Shown: positions 45,490 to 60,100 of the stretch, one piece after another
How the letters are laid out: each line of letters starts with the position of its first letter
Position numbering within the stretch: position 1 is the first letter of the stretch
Source of the DNA: Sipunculus nudus
Lineage: Eukaryota; Annelida; Sipuncula; Golfingiida; Sipunculidae
Length of the DNA: 64,000 nt
Assembly (NCBI GenBank): GCA_026874595.1
Contig: CM049321.1
Span: 2,724,479 to 2,788,478 of the forward strand
Direction of reading: 5' to 3'
The notes under the pieces: model-generated
What the model saw: the letters and a program-made list of their open reading frames with translations, nothing else
Databases searched by the model: none
What the model was told of the DNA's origin: nothing
Translations under genes and position numbers: made by a program

Positions 45490-47180
45490 AAAGCGAGTGC
45501 GGTCTGTTGTATATCTTGACACATACACTGTTTCTTGTGCAGCTGTATTGTTCTAATGAAAATATTAGACCATTCTGTTCCTGTAAGAACGGGTAATTGA
45601 CAGTGAACAGGGTCATTCCAGAATCGAATTTTGGTATATTTCTCTATAGTGATACCGCAAGATAATCTGACAAAACTGCACACAATTCACAGTTACATGT
45701 GTGTATATTTTGACGGCAAACGTATTTGGATAAGGCGACAAACCTTGAAATCTTGGAATAAAACAAACTTTGCATCTCTCAGACGAAAGGCTTAGGGAAG
45801 ACTATCAATCATACCTTTTTCTCCATAATTATGATGTAGCTGATTGGGTCTCAGGGATTCAAAACCTAAATTTCCGAATGTTTCCGGGCTGGAGTATTCA
45901 ATCAAATAAGGTTAAGTCATTCCAACATAATCAGAGTATAGCCCAGAGGGTGTATCAGAGAAAGATATGACAATAGTAAGAGAACGGAAATCTCAACCCT
46001 CCTAGATGGTTTCAGGTAGGCTCAATTAACTTATTGATATATATTGTTTATGTAATTATAAATATGTTATGAAAGAAATAAATATTATTTTAACCACCAC
46101 TCAAACGAGGTATATTTTGAGGATAAAAAAAACAACAAAATACGGGTTATGCAGTTTGTTTTCCTGTGCGTATATGGGTGTAGTCTGGAATTTACGGAAA
46201 TATCTGTACGAATTTTAAAGTTATACTCACCTCTGTCGTGTCAACCCTGTGCTTTTGCCCAACCATCTGATGTATCGGGGTTTATATAGCTTTTTTAACA
46301 ACAGCTACGGCATTCGTGAAAAAAAAAAGAATCAGCATGTAATGCACAAGATCCACTGGTGTGCATAAGGAGGGCATTGACCTCACAAAGCCTTATATAT
46401 ATATATACCTACAACAAAACCCAAAATCTATCTTAGTTGTATCTGATCACTTAATTATTACCGCCAAGTTACACATAAACATACAGCAAACTGTATATAT
46501 TTTAAATTATCTTGCATAACCTGCAGAGCAGAAACGATAAAACTATAAAAAAAATAATAGTAGTTGTCAATTTATATGCCACTGTTTCATGAATCAGAAG
46601 ATTATGGCCATTTCACATAAATAAGTGAAAACAGTATACAACTTCAATCCAAATTATTATATGCTAGAATTTACTGGTAGCGATTAAATTATGAAACATT
46701 TTCAAATGATGTTGTGTCATCTCGGAAATCCAATATCTAATGGGGTCCAATGGAGATAATTGCACTTTTAATGCAATTTAAATCGACGTATGTGTATTCT
46801 CAAAGTATACTGTATGGTACAGTTGGGCAGATTTTAATGAAATTCTTAATAAGTTCATAAGTTTGTTGACACAACCACTTTTTTGTACAGTACTTTATTT
46901 TTGCTCGTGGAGAGGCGATCCGCATTCTATTTGATATTAACTACCTTACTCATACAAAGTTATGATTTGTTTGCATTTTTAGTCACATTAGTGTATGGTG
47001 AATAAGCAATGTGGTGATGTGTCCGTTAACTTTTTAGAACCTATAAATCAACTTATTAATCTCACGCCACAGGTGTACCATCCGGACTTCTCGTATGATG
47101 GAGTATTATATCCTTTTATATTTTTCGGGTTTGGGCACGGTCAAACCGAAAGCGGTCCTCCGGCCTTTACTTGGAAGGTA
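45490..47180. repeat. Diverged segmental duplication, copy A
   Basis: Shares ordered blocks with 48600-50640: ACCATTCTGTTC, GACCCATTCCAGAAT-like text, GGTTTCAGGTNGGCTCAATTAA, ACCACCACTCAAAC, AATCTAATGGGGTCCAATGG, and CGGTCCTCCGGCC then TTGGAAGGTACGT. It includes the TATA/donor pair at about 46.25 kb. Confidence 0.8.
46231..46288 (-). promoter_or_regulatory. Candidate TATA promoter and noncoding first exon of the VWD/C8 gene
   Basis: On the minus strand TATATAAA at 46288-46281 is followed about 50 bp later by a consensus GTGAGT donor (46230-46225). A start about 30 bp below the TATA box would give a ~28-nt untranslated exon ending at 46231. That exon could splice across about 4.8 kb to an acceptor just before the coding exon at 41433. 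The link to the gene is inferred from strand and position only. Confidence 0.35.
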
Positions 47181-48391
47181 CGTTAATATCTTTCCGTAAA
47201 TAGATTCCCAACTTAAGGCTGTCCTCGGAGTGCTTTCCTGTCGTATATTCGTGTCAGTGTAAAACTTTGTTAGAGAGTGTCACCTGGAAGCGGTCCGGCT
47301 CTAGAAGCAAATCATTTATTTTAAATAAGAGAGACAGTTTCAAGCATTGCGGTCGCAGTTTCTAAATTACAATATCAAGTATAATTGTCTAGTCATTCGA
47401 ACATATTCTTCTTTAAGGATCGAAAACCTGAGGTTTTCCTGTCATGTACACAATATTTTGTTTTTTACGATGTTTTTACGGGAAAATCAATATCAGTTCT
47501 GGAGTTATTGTGAGTCTTTTTATTTGGCGGTATCCACATATCCGCATTTAAGGTCCACCTATATCTGCAGTTAAAAGAAAGCGAGAAGAAGATGGGGTCC
47601 GAATAAGAACGGGAGTATTACAACAAGGCAGCTGAAAGAAATTGCCTTCGACATTCAGTCGTGGCTTGTTGAACAAATCAGTAATAGGCAAGTGAAATGT
47701 TATGCGTTTACTCGGCGTGTGTCAATCATGGCATTGGCATTAATTACCAAAACCTTAAAACCTTAAGCGATGCCAAACATTTTACTGGGCTATATCCAAT
47801 ACTTAAATATCCAAAAGTGTCATCAATGTTCGAAAATATTAATATATATATATATGAACACAAGTGCAATTAAATACATGAAAAACAGCCCCGTCCCTTT
47901 CCCTACTACAATAGTACATGGAAAAACATGTTACTTTGACAAGCTTATGACGTCATTTGTTACCGCAGCCTGAGAGAAGCGTCGCAGTGATTAAAGGTCA
48001 ACGGTAAGAGGGGGGCATTTACCTCAAATTCATTGGGCAGAAAAGCTTAATAAGTTAATAAGCCAGTTCTCATGTGTTTCACATTTCTGTTTGTATTTTT
48101 GTCTTCGATATATGCTAGTGTGTTTCTATTAACCTGAAATATATAAATTAAATACATTATTATTGAAATACAAACCGAAATGTGTAAAACAAGATTGACT
48201 GAAAGATAGACAGATTTTTTTCCCACTTGTAACATGCGTACCTGTGTATTCTAGCTACAACACCTGCTAGAGCGAGAGGCATTTACATAGCAGTATTGCT
48301 ATTTGCGAATCGCATATTTACAATAAAATATGTTTAAAATAAACTAACACCTTTAATATACACACGAACTATATTTTATAGAAAATACGAA

Positions 48392-48459
<68 letters not shown>

Positions 48460-48599
48460 TAGATAGTTGGATAGATAGATGGATAGAGAGGAAGATATGT
48501 GTGTGTTACATTTGTAATGTATGTTATATGAATGCACACTGGATGCAACTTTTTTCTTCGAAAACTAAAACCGTGTAACTACACTTTTCTTTGAATCTC
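47181..48599. other. Spacer between duplication copies
   Basis: No gene recognised. Contains the long (TA)n and GATA-type tract at 48395-48490. Confidence 0.5.
48395..48490. repeat. (TA)n and (GATA)n microsatellite
   Basis: About 60 bp of TA passing into imperfect GATA/GGATA repeats. Confidence 0.9.
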
Positions 48600-50640
48600 T
48601 CAAAAACAAGTGTGCTTTGTTGCTTTTCTTTACACATAGACTGGTCCCTGTGCGGCTGTAGCATTCTTTTAATCATATTGCACCATTCTGTTCTCCTATG
48701 AAAGGGTAGTTAGCAGTGAAAAGACCCATTCCAGAATGCAACTTTGGTACATCATTCTGCCAAAACTGCACTCAGTTCACAATTAAGTGTGTATATTTTG
48801 ACGGCAAATGTAGTAGGATTAGGCAACAGAACCTTGACATCCTGGAATACCTCTAAGACTAAAGGTCTATGGCAGACTATCAGTTATTCCTCTTTCCATT
48901 TTATGGTACAGCTCATGGATTCCGGAATTGCAGGGCTGAGCTATTAAAAAAAAGATGATAAGGTCATTCCCACAAGATTAGATGATAGCACAGAGGGTGT
49001 TTCAGAGAAGGATATGATATGAGTAAGAGAATAAAAATCACAACAACCTGGATGGTTTCAGGTTGGCTCAATTAAATAATTATTATTTAAAAAAAAAGAT
49101 TTCGGGCTCAGTCAACAGATATTATTAAAGTTTTATCGGGCGGTAATTCAGGGAGTCCTGACGTTGTCAGTCACTTTATGGGGAGGAAGTATCACGGTCG
49201 AGGAAAGGAACCGTCTTTCGAGGGTAGTTAGAACAACTGAGAGGATCATTGGGGTTCCTTTACCCACAGTTGACTCCTTATTTTAAACACGATTGTTGAA
49301 GAAAGCAAACGACATTATAGAAGACTATTGCCATCCGGCGACACTATTTGTTTAAAAAAAATGAAATCGGGGGTTCGCTATAGGTCTCTATCAGGCAATT
49401 CAAAAAAGAACTTAAACAGCCACTGACGCGTCAGCCGTTCGCGAATTAAATATATCACTTGCAGCACAAAAATCTAGTCAAACATTTTTAGTCATACGTC
49501 TTTTTTTTTCTATGGACATATAATTTTATTATTTCTTGTTTAATGTGTTTGTTTAAGCAAGCCAGTCACGCCAAATACTATTGTATGTGATGATTTTATT
49601 ACATATATATATAACAATAAACTATGGCTGATCTTTTCTTATGTTATTAAGTAACTATAAATGTGACATGAAATTTTATAACCACCACTCAAACAAGGTT
49701 TATTTGGAGGAAGAAAAATCTAAATTCAAGTTGTGCTGTTTGGCTTCGTGCGTATGTGTAGTCTGGAATTTCAAACCCATCCGATGCATGGGGTTCATAT
49801 ACATTCTTACCTATAGGTACAGCAGTTGAAAAAAAAAATCAGCATGCGATACACACCATTCAATTATGTGCATAAAGGAGGGTCTTGATTAAAAAAATCC
49901 TCTCATATATGCTCCTAGCGAAGCCCATAATGTATCTTGGTTGTATCTGATTACAAAATGATCCCCGCCATGATACACATTTTACACATAATCATACTGT
50001 ATAACAAAACTGTATATATTTTCTTAATTAACTAGTATACCCTGCAATGCAGAAACGATCAAACTAGCGTCAAATAATACTAGTTTTCCAATTTTATGCC
50101 ACTATTCCACAAATGGGAATATTTTGTTTGCTTCACATTAATTAGTGAAAAACAATCCACAACCTTAATCTAAATTAATATATGCTAAAATTAACTGATG
50201 ATGATGATATTATAAAACAATGTCAAATGATGTTGTGTCATCCCGCAAAGTCAAAATAATTTGAAGGAAAATCTAATATCTAATGGGGTCCAATGGAGAC
50301 TGTAAAGATTTTCATGCGATTTTAATGGACTTAAATGTATCCTTATGGTAGACTGTATGGCATAGCTGGGCAGAGTTTAATCACAGTCATATCAGGTCAT
50401 ATGTTTGTTGACCCATCAACTTGTTTTGTACAGTATTTTCTTTTTATTCACTGAGAGGCTATCAACGCAAACTATTCGATTTTATACAAAGTTATGCCTT
50501 ATTTGATTTCTATTGATTCACAGTACTGAATGGTAAATACGCATCATGGTGATGTATCGTAATACGTTTCAAAATCATACATAGCTACTAACCGAACCAA
50601 AAACGGTCCTCCGGCCTAATCTTGGAAGGTACGTCAATCT
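48600..50640. repeat. Diverged segmental duplication, copy B
   Basis: Same block order as copy A but interrupted by a CR1-like LINE. The promoter-like block survives only as CATATAC/TATATGAACCCC and the donor region is gone, so this copy looks decayed. Confidence 0.8.
49083..49630 (+). mobile_element. 3' fragment of a CR1/Rex-like LINE
   Basis: Reading with a few stops gives VTLWGGSITVEERNRLSRVV, TERIIGVPLPTVDSLF, RLLKKANDIIEDYCHPATLF and FAIGLYQAIQKRT. This matches the end of CR1/Rex-type RTs (RIIG.PLP...LKKA..I..D..HP..LF). A 3' UTR with ACAATAAACTATGG follows. The fragment is absent from copy A, so it inserted after the duplication. Confidence 0.8.
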
Positions 50641-51180
50641 CTTTCCCCGGATAGAAACATTCATATATCAAACACATATAAAAAATATGCACTTTATCAA
50701 GAAGCCGGGGAGCCTTTATCAAGAGGCATTTTTACAGGCCCAGAATGTGAAGTATTGGTCACGATACAGTGTCAAAGGTTTAAATGTACCTTTTTAATCA
50801 AAGCAGATGTATGTAGGAGAAATAGAAATAGAATTGGGAAAACCTTTACCTTAAATTATTTCCCCGTTTAATCATGTTCATATGAATAATTTTTACTCTT
50901 ATCCGAATTTTCATGCATTTTTTATAGTTGTATGTTATGTTTCATGGAATACTTCATGTAGAAAGAAACTTCTTTAACATATAAATGTTAAAAGGATTTG
51001 CTTAGTCATTCTGATTAAAATCCGCAAATCAAATTTGACATTGAGAAATGTTAAACTGATATGTAAACCATGTTCTTCAGAAAAAAAGTCTCATACGTTT
51101 CCATCTATCAACCTCTGATTCGATGGAGGGAAACACAATCGATGTGTATTGTTAAACTAATCCTGCGAAATATCATAAAA

Positions 51181-54100
51181 GAGCAATGAACTCTCAAATC
51201 AGAATCAATTCTATGTCCTTTGTATTTGAAGCAATGTTTTCTTGAGGTGAAGGTACACGACAGTTGATCAAAACTTTAAGGTTCCTGTGACCGATGATTT
51301 GAGACACGACTCATTAAAATGAACATGAAACTGAAAATTGGGAAGGGATGATCCTCCCAGCACACAGTTCAGAATAACACTATATATAATTTCTAATTTA
51401 TAATAGAGCAATGAACTCTCAAATCAGAATCAATTCTATGTCCTTTGTATGTGAAGCAATGTTTTCTTGAGGTGAAGGTACACGACAGTTGAGCAAAAGT
51501 TTAAGGCTCCTGTGACTGATGATTTGGGACACGACTCATTAAAATGAACATATAACTGAAAAATGGGAAGGGATGATTCTCCCAGCACACAGTCAGAATA
51601 ACACTTAATATAATTTCCAATTTATAATAGAGCAATGAACTCCCAAATCAGAATCAATTCCATGTCCTTTGTATTTGAAGCAATGTATTCTTCAGGTGAA
51701 GGTACACGACAGTTTAGCAAAAGTTTAAGGCTCTTGTGACCGATGATTTGGGACACGACTTATTAAAATGAAAATGTAACTGAAAAATGGGAAGGGATGA
51801 TTCTCCCAGCACACAGTCAGAATAACACTTAATATAATTTTCCAATTTATATAAGAGCAATGAACTCTCAAATCAGAATCAATTCTATGTACTTTGTATT
51901 TGAAGCAATGTATTCTTGAGGTGAAGGTACACGCGGTTGAGCAAAAGTTTAAGGCTCCTGTGACCGATGATTTGGGACACGACTCATTAAAATGAACATG
52001 TAACTGAAAAATGGGTAGGGATGATCCTCCCAGCAAACAGTTCAGAATAACGCTTAATATAATTTCCAATTTGTAATAGAGCAATGAACTCTCAAATCAG
52101 AATCAATTCTATGTCCATTGTATTTGAAGCAATGTATTCTTGAAGTGAAGGCACACGACAGTTGAGCAAAAGTTTAAGGCTCCTGTGACCGATGATTCGG
52201 GACACGACTCATTAAAATGAACATGAAACTGAAAAATGGGAAGGGATGATACTCCCAGCACACAGTTCAGAATAACACTTAATATAATTTCCAATTTATA
52301 ATAGAGCAATGAACTCCCAAATCAGAATCAATTCTATGTCCTTTGTATTTGAAGCAATGTATTCTTGAGGTGAAGGTACACGACAGTTGAGCAAAAGTTT
52401 AAGGCTCCTGTGACCGATGATTTGGGACACGACTCATTAAAATGAACATGAAACTGAAAAATGGGAAGGGAGGATCCTCCCAGCACACAGTCAGAATAAC
52501 ACTTAATATAATTTTCCAATTTATAATAGAGCAATGAAATCTCAAATCAGAATCAATTCTATGTCCTTTGTCTTTGAAGCAATGTATTCTTCAGGTCAAG
52601 GTACACGACATTTGAACAAAAGTTTAAGGCTCCTGTGACCGATGATTTGGGACACGACTCATTAAAATGAACATATAACTGAAAAATGGGAAGGGATGAT
52701 TCTCCAAGCACACAGTCAGAATAACACTTAATATAATTTCCAATTTATAATAGAGCAATGAACTCCCGAATCAGAATCAATTCCATGTCCTTTGTATTTG
52801 AAGCAATGTATTCTTCAGGTGAAGGTACACGACAGTTTAGCAAAAGTTGAAGGCTCCTGTGACCGATGATTTGGGACACGACTCATTAAAATAAACATGT
52901 AACTGAAAAATGGGAAGGGATGATTCTCCCAGTACACAGTTAGAATAACACTTAATATAATTTTCCAATTTATAAAAGAGCAATGAACTCCCAAATCAGA
53001 ATCAATTCTAAGTCCTTTGTATTTGAAGCAATGTATTCTTGAAGTGAAGGCACACGACAGTTGAGCAAAAGTTTAAGGCTCCTGTGACTGATGATTTGGG
53101 ACACGACTCATTAATATGAACATGAAACTGAAAAATGGGAAGGGAAGATCCTCCCAGCACACAGTCAGAATAACACTTAATATAATTTTTCAATTTATAA
53201 TAGAGCAATGAACTCTCAAATCAGAATCAATTCTATGTCCTTTGCATTTGAAGCAATGTATTCTTGAGGTGATGGTACACGACAGTTGAGCAATAGTTTA
53301 AGGCTCCTGTGACAGATGATTTGGGACACGACTCATTAAAATGAACATGAAACTGAAAAATGGGAAGGGATGATCCTCCCAGCACACAGTTCAGAATAAC
53401 ACTTAATATAATTTTCCAATTTATAATAGAGCAATGAACTCTCAAATCAGAATCAATTCTATGTCCTTTGTATTTGAAGCAATGTATTCTTGAGGAGAAG
53501 GTACACGACAGTTGATCCAAAGTTTAAGGCTCCTGTGACTGATGATTTGGGACACGACTCATTAAAATAAACATGTAACTGAAAAATGGGAAGGGATGAT
53601 TCTCCCAGCACACAGAATAACACTTAATATAATTTCCAATTTATAATAGAGCAATGAACTCCCAAATCAGAATCAATTCCATGTCCTTTGTATTTGAAGC
53701 AATGTATTCTTGAGGTGAAGGTACACGACAGTTGAGCAAAAGTTTAAGGCTCCTGTGACCGATGATTTGGGACACGACTCATTAAAATGAACATAAACTG
53801 AAAAATGGGAAGGGATGATGCTCCCAGCAAACAGTTCAGAATAACACTTAATATAATTTCCAATTTATAATAGAGCAATGAACTCCCAAATCAGAATCAA
53901 TTCCATGTCCTTTGTATTTGAAGCAATGTATTCTTGAGGTGAAGGTACACGATAGTTGAGCAAAAGTTTAAGGCTCCTGTGACCGATCATTTGGGACACG
54001 ACTCATTAAAATGAACATTAAACTAAAAAATGGGAAGGGATGATCCTCCAAACAAACAGTTCAGAATAACACTTAATATAATTTTCCAATTTATATAGGA

Positions 54101-57100
54101 GCAATGAACTCCCAAATCAGAATCAATTCTATGTCCTTTGTATTTGAAGCAATGTATTCTTGAGGTGAAGGTACACGACAGTTGAGCAAAAGTTTAAGGC
54201 TCCTGTGACCGATGATTTGGCACACGACTCATTAAAATGAACATGAAACTGAAAAATGGGAAGGGATGATACTCCCAGCACACAGTCAGAATAACACTTA
54301 ATATAATTTTCCAATTTATAATAGAGCAATGAACTCTCAAATCAGAATCAATTCTGTGTGCTTTGTATTTGAAGCAATGTATTCTTGAGGTGAAGGTACA
54401 AGACAGTTGAGCAAAAGTTTAAGGCTCCTGTGACCGATGATTTGGGACACGACTCATTAAAATAAACATGTAACTGAAAAATGGGAAGGGATGATTCTCC
54501 AAGCACACAGTCAGAATAACACTTAATATAATTTTTCAATTTATAATAGAGCAATGAACTCTCAAATCAGAATCAATTCTATGTACTTTGCATTTGAAGC
54601 AATGTATTCTTGAGGTGAAGGTACACGCGGTTGAGCAAAAGTTTAAGGCTCCTGTGACCGATGATTTGGGACAGACTCATTAAAATGAACATGTAACTGA
54701 AAAATGGGTAGGAATGATCCTCCCAGCACACAGTCAGAATAACACTTAATATAATTTTCCAATTTATATAAGAGCAATGAACTCCCAAATCAGAATCAAT
54801 TCTATATCCTTTGTATTTGAAGCAATGTATTCTTGAGGTGAAGGTACACGACAGTTGAGCAAAAGTTTAAGGCTCCTGTGACCGATGATTTGGGACACGA
54901 CTCATTAAAATGAACATGAAACTGACAAATGGGAAGGGATGATCCTCCCAGCACACAGTCGGAATAACACTTAATATAATTTTCCAATTTATATAAGACC
55001 AATGAACTCCAAAATCAGAATCAATTCTATGTCCTTTGTATTTGAAGCAATGTATTCTTGAGGTGAAGGTACACGACAGTTGAGCAAAAGTTTAAGGCTC
55101 CTGTGACCGATGATTTGGGACACGACTCATTAAAAATAAACATGTAACTGAAAAATGGGAAGGGATGATTCTCCCAGGACACAGTCAGAATAACACTTAA
55201 TATAATTTTCCAATTTATAAAAGAGCAATGAACTCCCAAATCAGAATCAATTCTATGTCCTTTGTATTTGAAGCAATATATTCTTGAGGTGAAGGTACAC
55301 GACAGTTGAGCAAAAGTTTAAGGCTCCTGTGACTGATGATTTGGGACACGACTCATTAAAATGAACATGAAACTGAAAAATGGGAAGGGAGGATCCTCCC
55401 AGCACACAGTCAGAATAACACTTAATATAATTTTCCAATTTATAATAGAGCAATGAAATCTCAAATCAGAATCAATTCTATGTCCTTTGTCTTTGAAGCA
55501 ATGTATTCTTGAGGTGAAGGTACACGGCAGTTGAGCAAAAGATTAAGGCTCTTGTGACCGATGATTTGGGACACGACTTTTTAAAATGAAAATGTAACTG
55601 AAAAATGGGAAGGGGTGATCCTCCCAGCAAACAGTTCAGAATAACACTTGATATAATTTCCAATTTATAATAGAGCAATGAACTCCCAAATCAGAATCAA
55701 TTCTATGTCCTTTGTCTTTGAAGCAATGTATTCTTCAGGTCAAGGTACACGACATTTGAACAAAAGTTTAAGGCTCCTGTGACCGATGATTTGGGACACG
55801 ACTCATTAAAATGAACATATAACTGAAAAATGGGAAGGGATGATTCTCCCAGCACACAGTCAGAATAACACTTAATATAATTTCCAATTTATAATAGAGC
55901 AATGAACTCCCAAATCAGAATCAATTCCATGTCCTTTGTATTTGAAGCAATGTATTCTTCAGGTGAAGGTACACGACAGTTTAGCAAAAGTTTAAGGCTC
56001 CTGTGACCGATGATTTGGGACACGACTCATTAAAATAAACATGTAACTGAAAAATGGGAAGGGATGATTCTCCCAGTACACAGTTAGAATAACACTTAAT
56101 ATAATTTTCCAATTTATAAAAGAGCAATGAACTCCCAAATCAGAATCAATTCTAAGTCCTTTGTATTTGAAGCAATGTATTCTTGAAGTGAAGGCACACG
56201 ACAGTTGAGCAAAAGTTTAAGGCTCCTGTGACTGATGATTTGGGACACGACTCATTAAAATGAACATGAAACTGAAAAATGGGAAGGGATGATCCTCCCA
56301 GCACACAGTCAGAATAACACCTAATATGATTTTTCAATTTATAATAGAGCAATGAACTCTCAAATCAGAATCAATTCTATGTCCTTTGTATTTGAAGCAA
56401 TGTATTCTTGAAGTGAAGGCACACGACAGTTGAGCAAAAGTTTAAGGCTCCTGTGACTGATGATTTGGGACACGACTCATTAAAATGAACATGAAACTGA
56501 AAAATGGGAAGGGATGATCCTCCCAGCACACAGTCAGAATAACACTTAATATGATTTTTCAATTTATAATAGAGCAATGAACTCTCAAATCAGAATCAAT
56601 TCTATGTCCTTTGCATTTGAAGCAATGTATTCTTGAGGTGAAGGTACACGACAGTTGAGCAATAGTTTAAGGCTCCTGTGACAGATGATTTGGGACACGA
56701 CTCATTAAAATGAACATGAAACTGAAAAATGGGAAGGGATGATCCTCCCAGCACACAGTTCAGAATAACACTTAATATAATTTTCCAATTTATAATAGAG
56801 CAATGAACTCTCAAATCAGATTCAATTCTATGTCCTTTGTATTTGAAGCAATGTATTCTTGAGGAGAAGGTACACGACAGTTGATCCAAAGTTTAAGGCT
56901 CCTGTGACCGATGATTTGAGACACGACTCATTAAAATAAACATGTAACTGAAAAATGGGAAGGGATGATTCTCCCAGCACACAGAATAACACTTAATATA
57001 ATTTCCAATTTATAATAGAGCAATGAACTCCCAAATCAGAATCAATTCCATGTCCTTTGTATTTGAAGCAATGTATTCTTGAGGTGAAGGTACACGACAG

Positions 57101-60100
57101 TTGAGCAAAAGTTTAAGGCTCCTGTGACCGATGATTTGGGACACGACTCATTAAAATGAACATGAAACTGAAAAATGGGAAGGGATGATCCTCCCAGCAA
57201 ACAGTTCAGAATAACACTTAATATAATTTCCAATTTATAATAGAGCAATGAACTCCCAAATCAGAATCAATTCTATGTCCTTTGTCTTTGAAGCAATGTA
57301 TTCTTCAGGTGAAGGTACACGACAGTTGTACAAAAGTTTAAGGCTCCTGTGACCGATGATTTGGGACACGACTCATTAAAATGAACATGTAACTGAAAAA
57401 TGGGAAGGGATGATTCTCCCAGCACAAAGTCAGAATATCACTTAATATAATTTCCAATTTATAATAGAGCAATGAACTCTCAAATCAGAATCAATTCCAT
57501 GTCCTTTGCATTTGAAGCAATGTATTCTTGAGGTGAGGGTACACGACAGTTGAGCAAAAGTTTAAGGCTCCTGTGACCGATGATTTGGGACACGACTCAT
57601 TAAAATAAACATGTAACTGAAAAATGGGAAGGGATGATTCTCCCAGCACACAGTCAGAATAACACTTAATATAATTTTCCAATTTATATAGGAGCAATGA
57701 ACTCCCAAATCAGAATCAATTCTATGTCCTTTGTATTTGAAGCAATGTATTCTTGAGGTGAAGGTACACGACAGTTGAGCAAAAGTTTAAGGCTCCTGTG
57801 ACCGATGATTTGGCACACGACTCATTAAAATGAACATGAAGCTGAAAAATGGGAAGGGATGATACTCCCAGCACACAGTCAGAATAACACTTAATATAAT
57901 TTTCCAATTTATAATAGAGCAATGAACTCTCAAATCAGAATCAATTCTATGTCCTTTGTATTTGAAGCAATGTATTCTTGAGGTGAAGGTACACGACAGT
58001 TGAGCAAAAGTTTAAGGCTCCTGTGACCGATGATTTGGGACACGACTCATTAAAATAAACATGTAACTGAAAAATGGGAAGGGATGATTCTCCCAGCACA
58101 CAGTCAGAATAACACTTAATATAATTTTCCAATTTATATAAGAGCAATGAACTCTCAAATCAGAATCAATTCTATGTACTTTGCATTTGAAGCAATGTAT
58201 TCTTGAGGTGAAGGTACACGCGGTTGAGCAAAAGTTTAAGGCTCCTGTGACCGATGATTTGGGACAGACTCATTAAAATGAACATGTAACTGAAAAATGG
58301 GTAGGGATGATCCTCCCAGCAAACAGTTCAGAATAACACTTAATATAATTTCCCATTTGTAATAGAGCAATGAACTCTCAAATCAGAATCAATTCTATGT
58401 CCATTGTATTTGAAGCAATGTATTCTTGAAGTGAAGGCACACGACAGTTGAGCAAAAGTTTAAGGCTCCTGTGACCGATGATTCGGGACACGACTCATTA
58501 AAATGAACATGAAACTGAAAAATGGGAAGGGATGATCCTCCCAGCACACATTTCAGAATAACACTTAATATAATTTCCAATTTATAATAGAGCAATGAAC
58601 TCTCAAATCAGAATAAATTCTATGTCCTTTTTATTTGAAGCAATGTATTCTTGAGGTGAAGGTACACGACAGTTAAGCAAAAGTTTAAGGCTCCTTTGAC
58701 CGATGATTCGGGACACGACTCATTAAAATGAACATGAAACTAAAAAATGGGAAGGGATGATCCTCCAAGCACACAGTTCAGAATAACACTTAATATAATT
58801 TCCAATTTATAATAGAGCAATGAACTCCCAAATCAGAATCAATTCTATGTCCTTTGTCTTTGAAGCAATGTATTCTTCAGGTGAAGGTACACGACAGTTG
58901 TACAAAAGTTTAAGGCTCCTGTGACCGATGATTTGGGACACGACTCATTGAAATGAACATGTAACTGAAAAATGGGAAGGGATGATTCTCCCAGCGCAAA
59001 GTCAGAATATCACTTAATATAATTTCCAATTTATAATAGAGCAATGAACTCTCAAATCAGAATCAATTCCATGTCCTTTGTCTTTGAAGCAATGTATTCT
59101 TGAGGTGAGGGTACACGACAGTTGAGCAAAAGTTTAAGGCTCTTGTGACCGATGATTTGGGACACGACTCATTAAAATAAACATGTAACTGAAAAATGGG
59201 AAGGGATGATTCTCCAAGCACACAGTCAGAATAACACTTAATATAATTTTCCAATTTATATAGGAGCAATGAACTCCCAAATCAGAATCAATTCTATGTC
59301 CTTTGTATTTGAAGCAATGTATTCTTCAGGTGAAGGTACACGACAGTTTAGCAAAAGTTTAAGGCTCCTGTGACCGATGATTTGGGACACGACTCATTAA
59401 AATAAACATGTAACTGAAAAATGGGAAGGGATGATTCTCCCAGCACACAGAATAACACTTAATATAATTTCCAATTTATAATAGAGCAATGAACTCCCAA
59501 ATCAGAATCAATTCCATGTCCTTTGTATTTGAAGCAATGTATTCTTGAGGTGAAGGTACACGACAGTTGAGCAAAAGTTTAAGGCTCCTGTGACCGATGA
59601 TTTGGGACACGACTCATTAAAATGAACATGAAACTGAAAAATGGGAAGGGATGATCCTCCCAGCAAACAGTTCAGAATAACACTTAATATAATTTCCAAT
59701 TTATAATAGAGCAATGAACTCCCAAATCAGAATCAATTCCATGTCCTTTGTATTTGAAGCAAAGTATTCTTGAGGTGAAGGTACACGATAGTTGAGCAAA
59801 AGTTTAAGGCTCCTGTGACCGATCATTTGGGACACGACTCATTAAAATGAACATTAAACTAAAAAATGGGAAGGGATGATCCTCCAAACAAACAGTTCAG
59901 AATAACACTTAATATAATTTCCAATTTATAATAGAGCAATGAACTCCCAAATCAGAATCAATTCTATGTCCTTTGTCTTTGAAGCAATGTATTCTTCAGG
60001 TGAAGGTACACGACAGTTGTACAAAAGTTTAAGGCTCCTGTGACCGATGATTTGGGACACGACTCATTAAAATGAACATGTAACTGAAAAATGGGAAGGG

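Noticed and set aside
47077-47179. Open segment between an acceptor-like CCACAG and a GTACGT donor
   Set aside because: It lies at the edge of the diverged duplication, and copy B lacks most of it while keeping the last ~25 bp; no protein similarity recognised.
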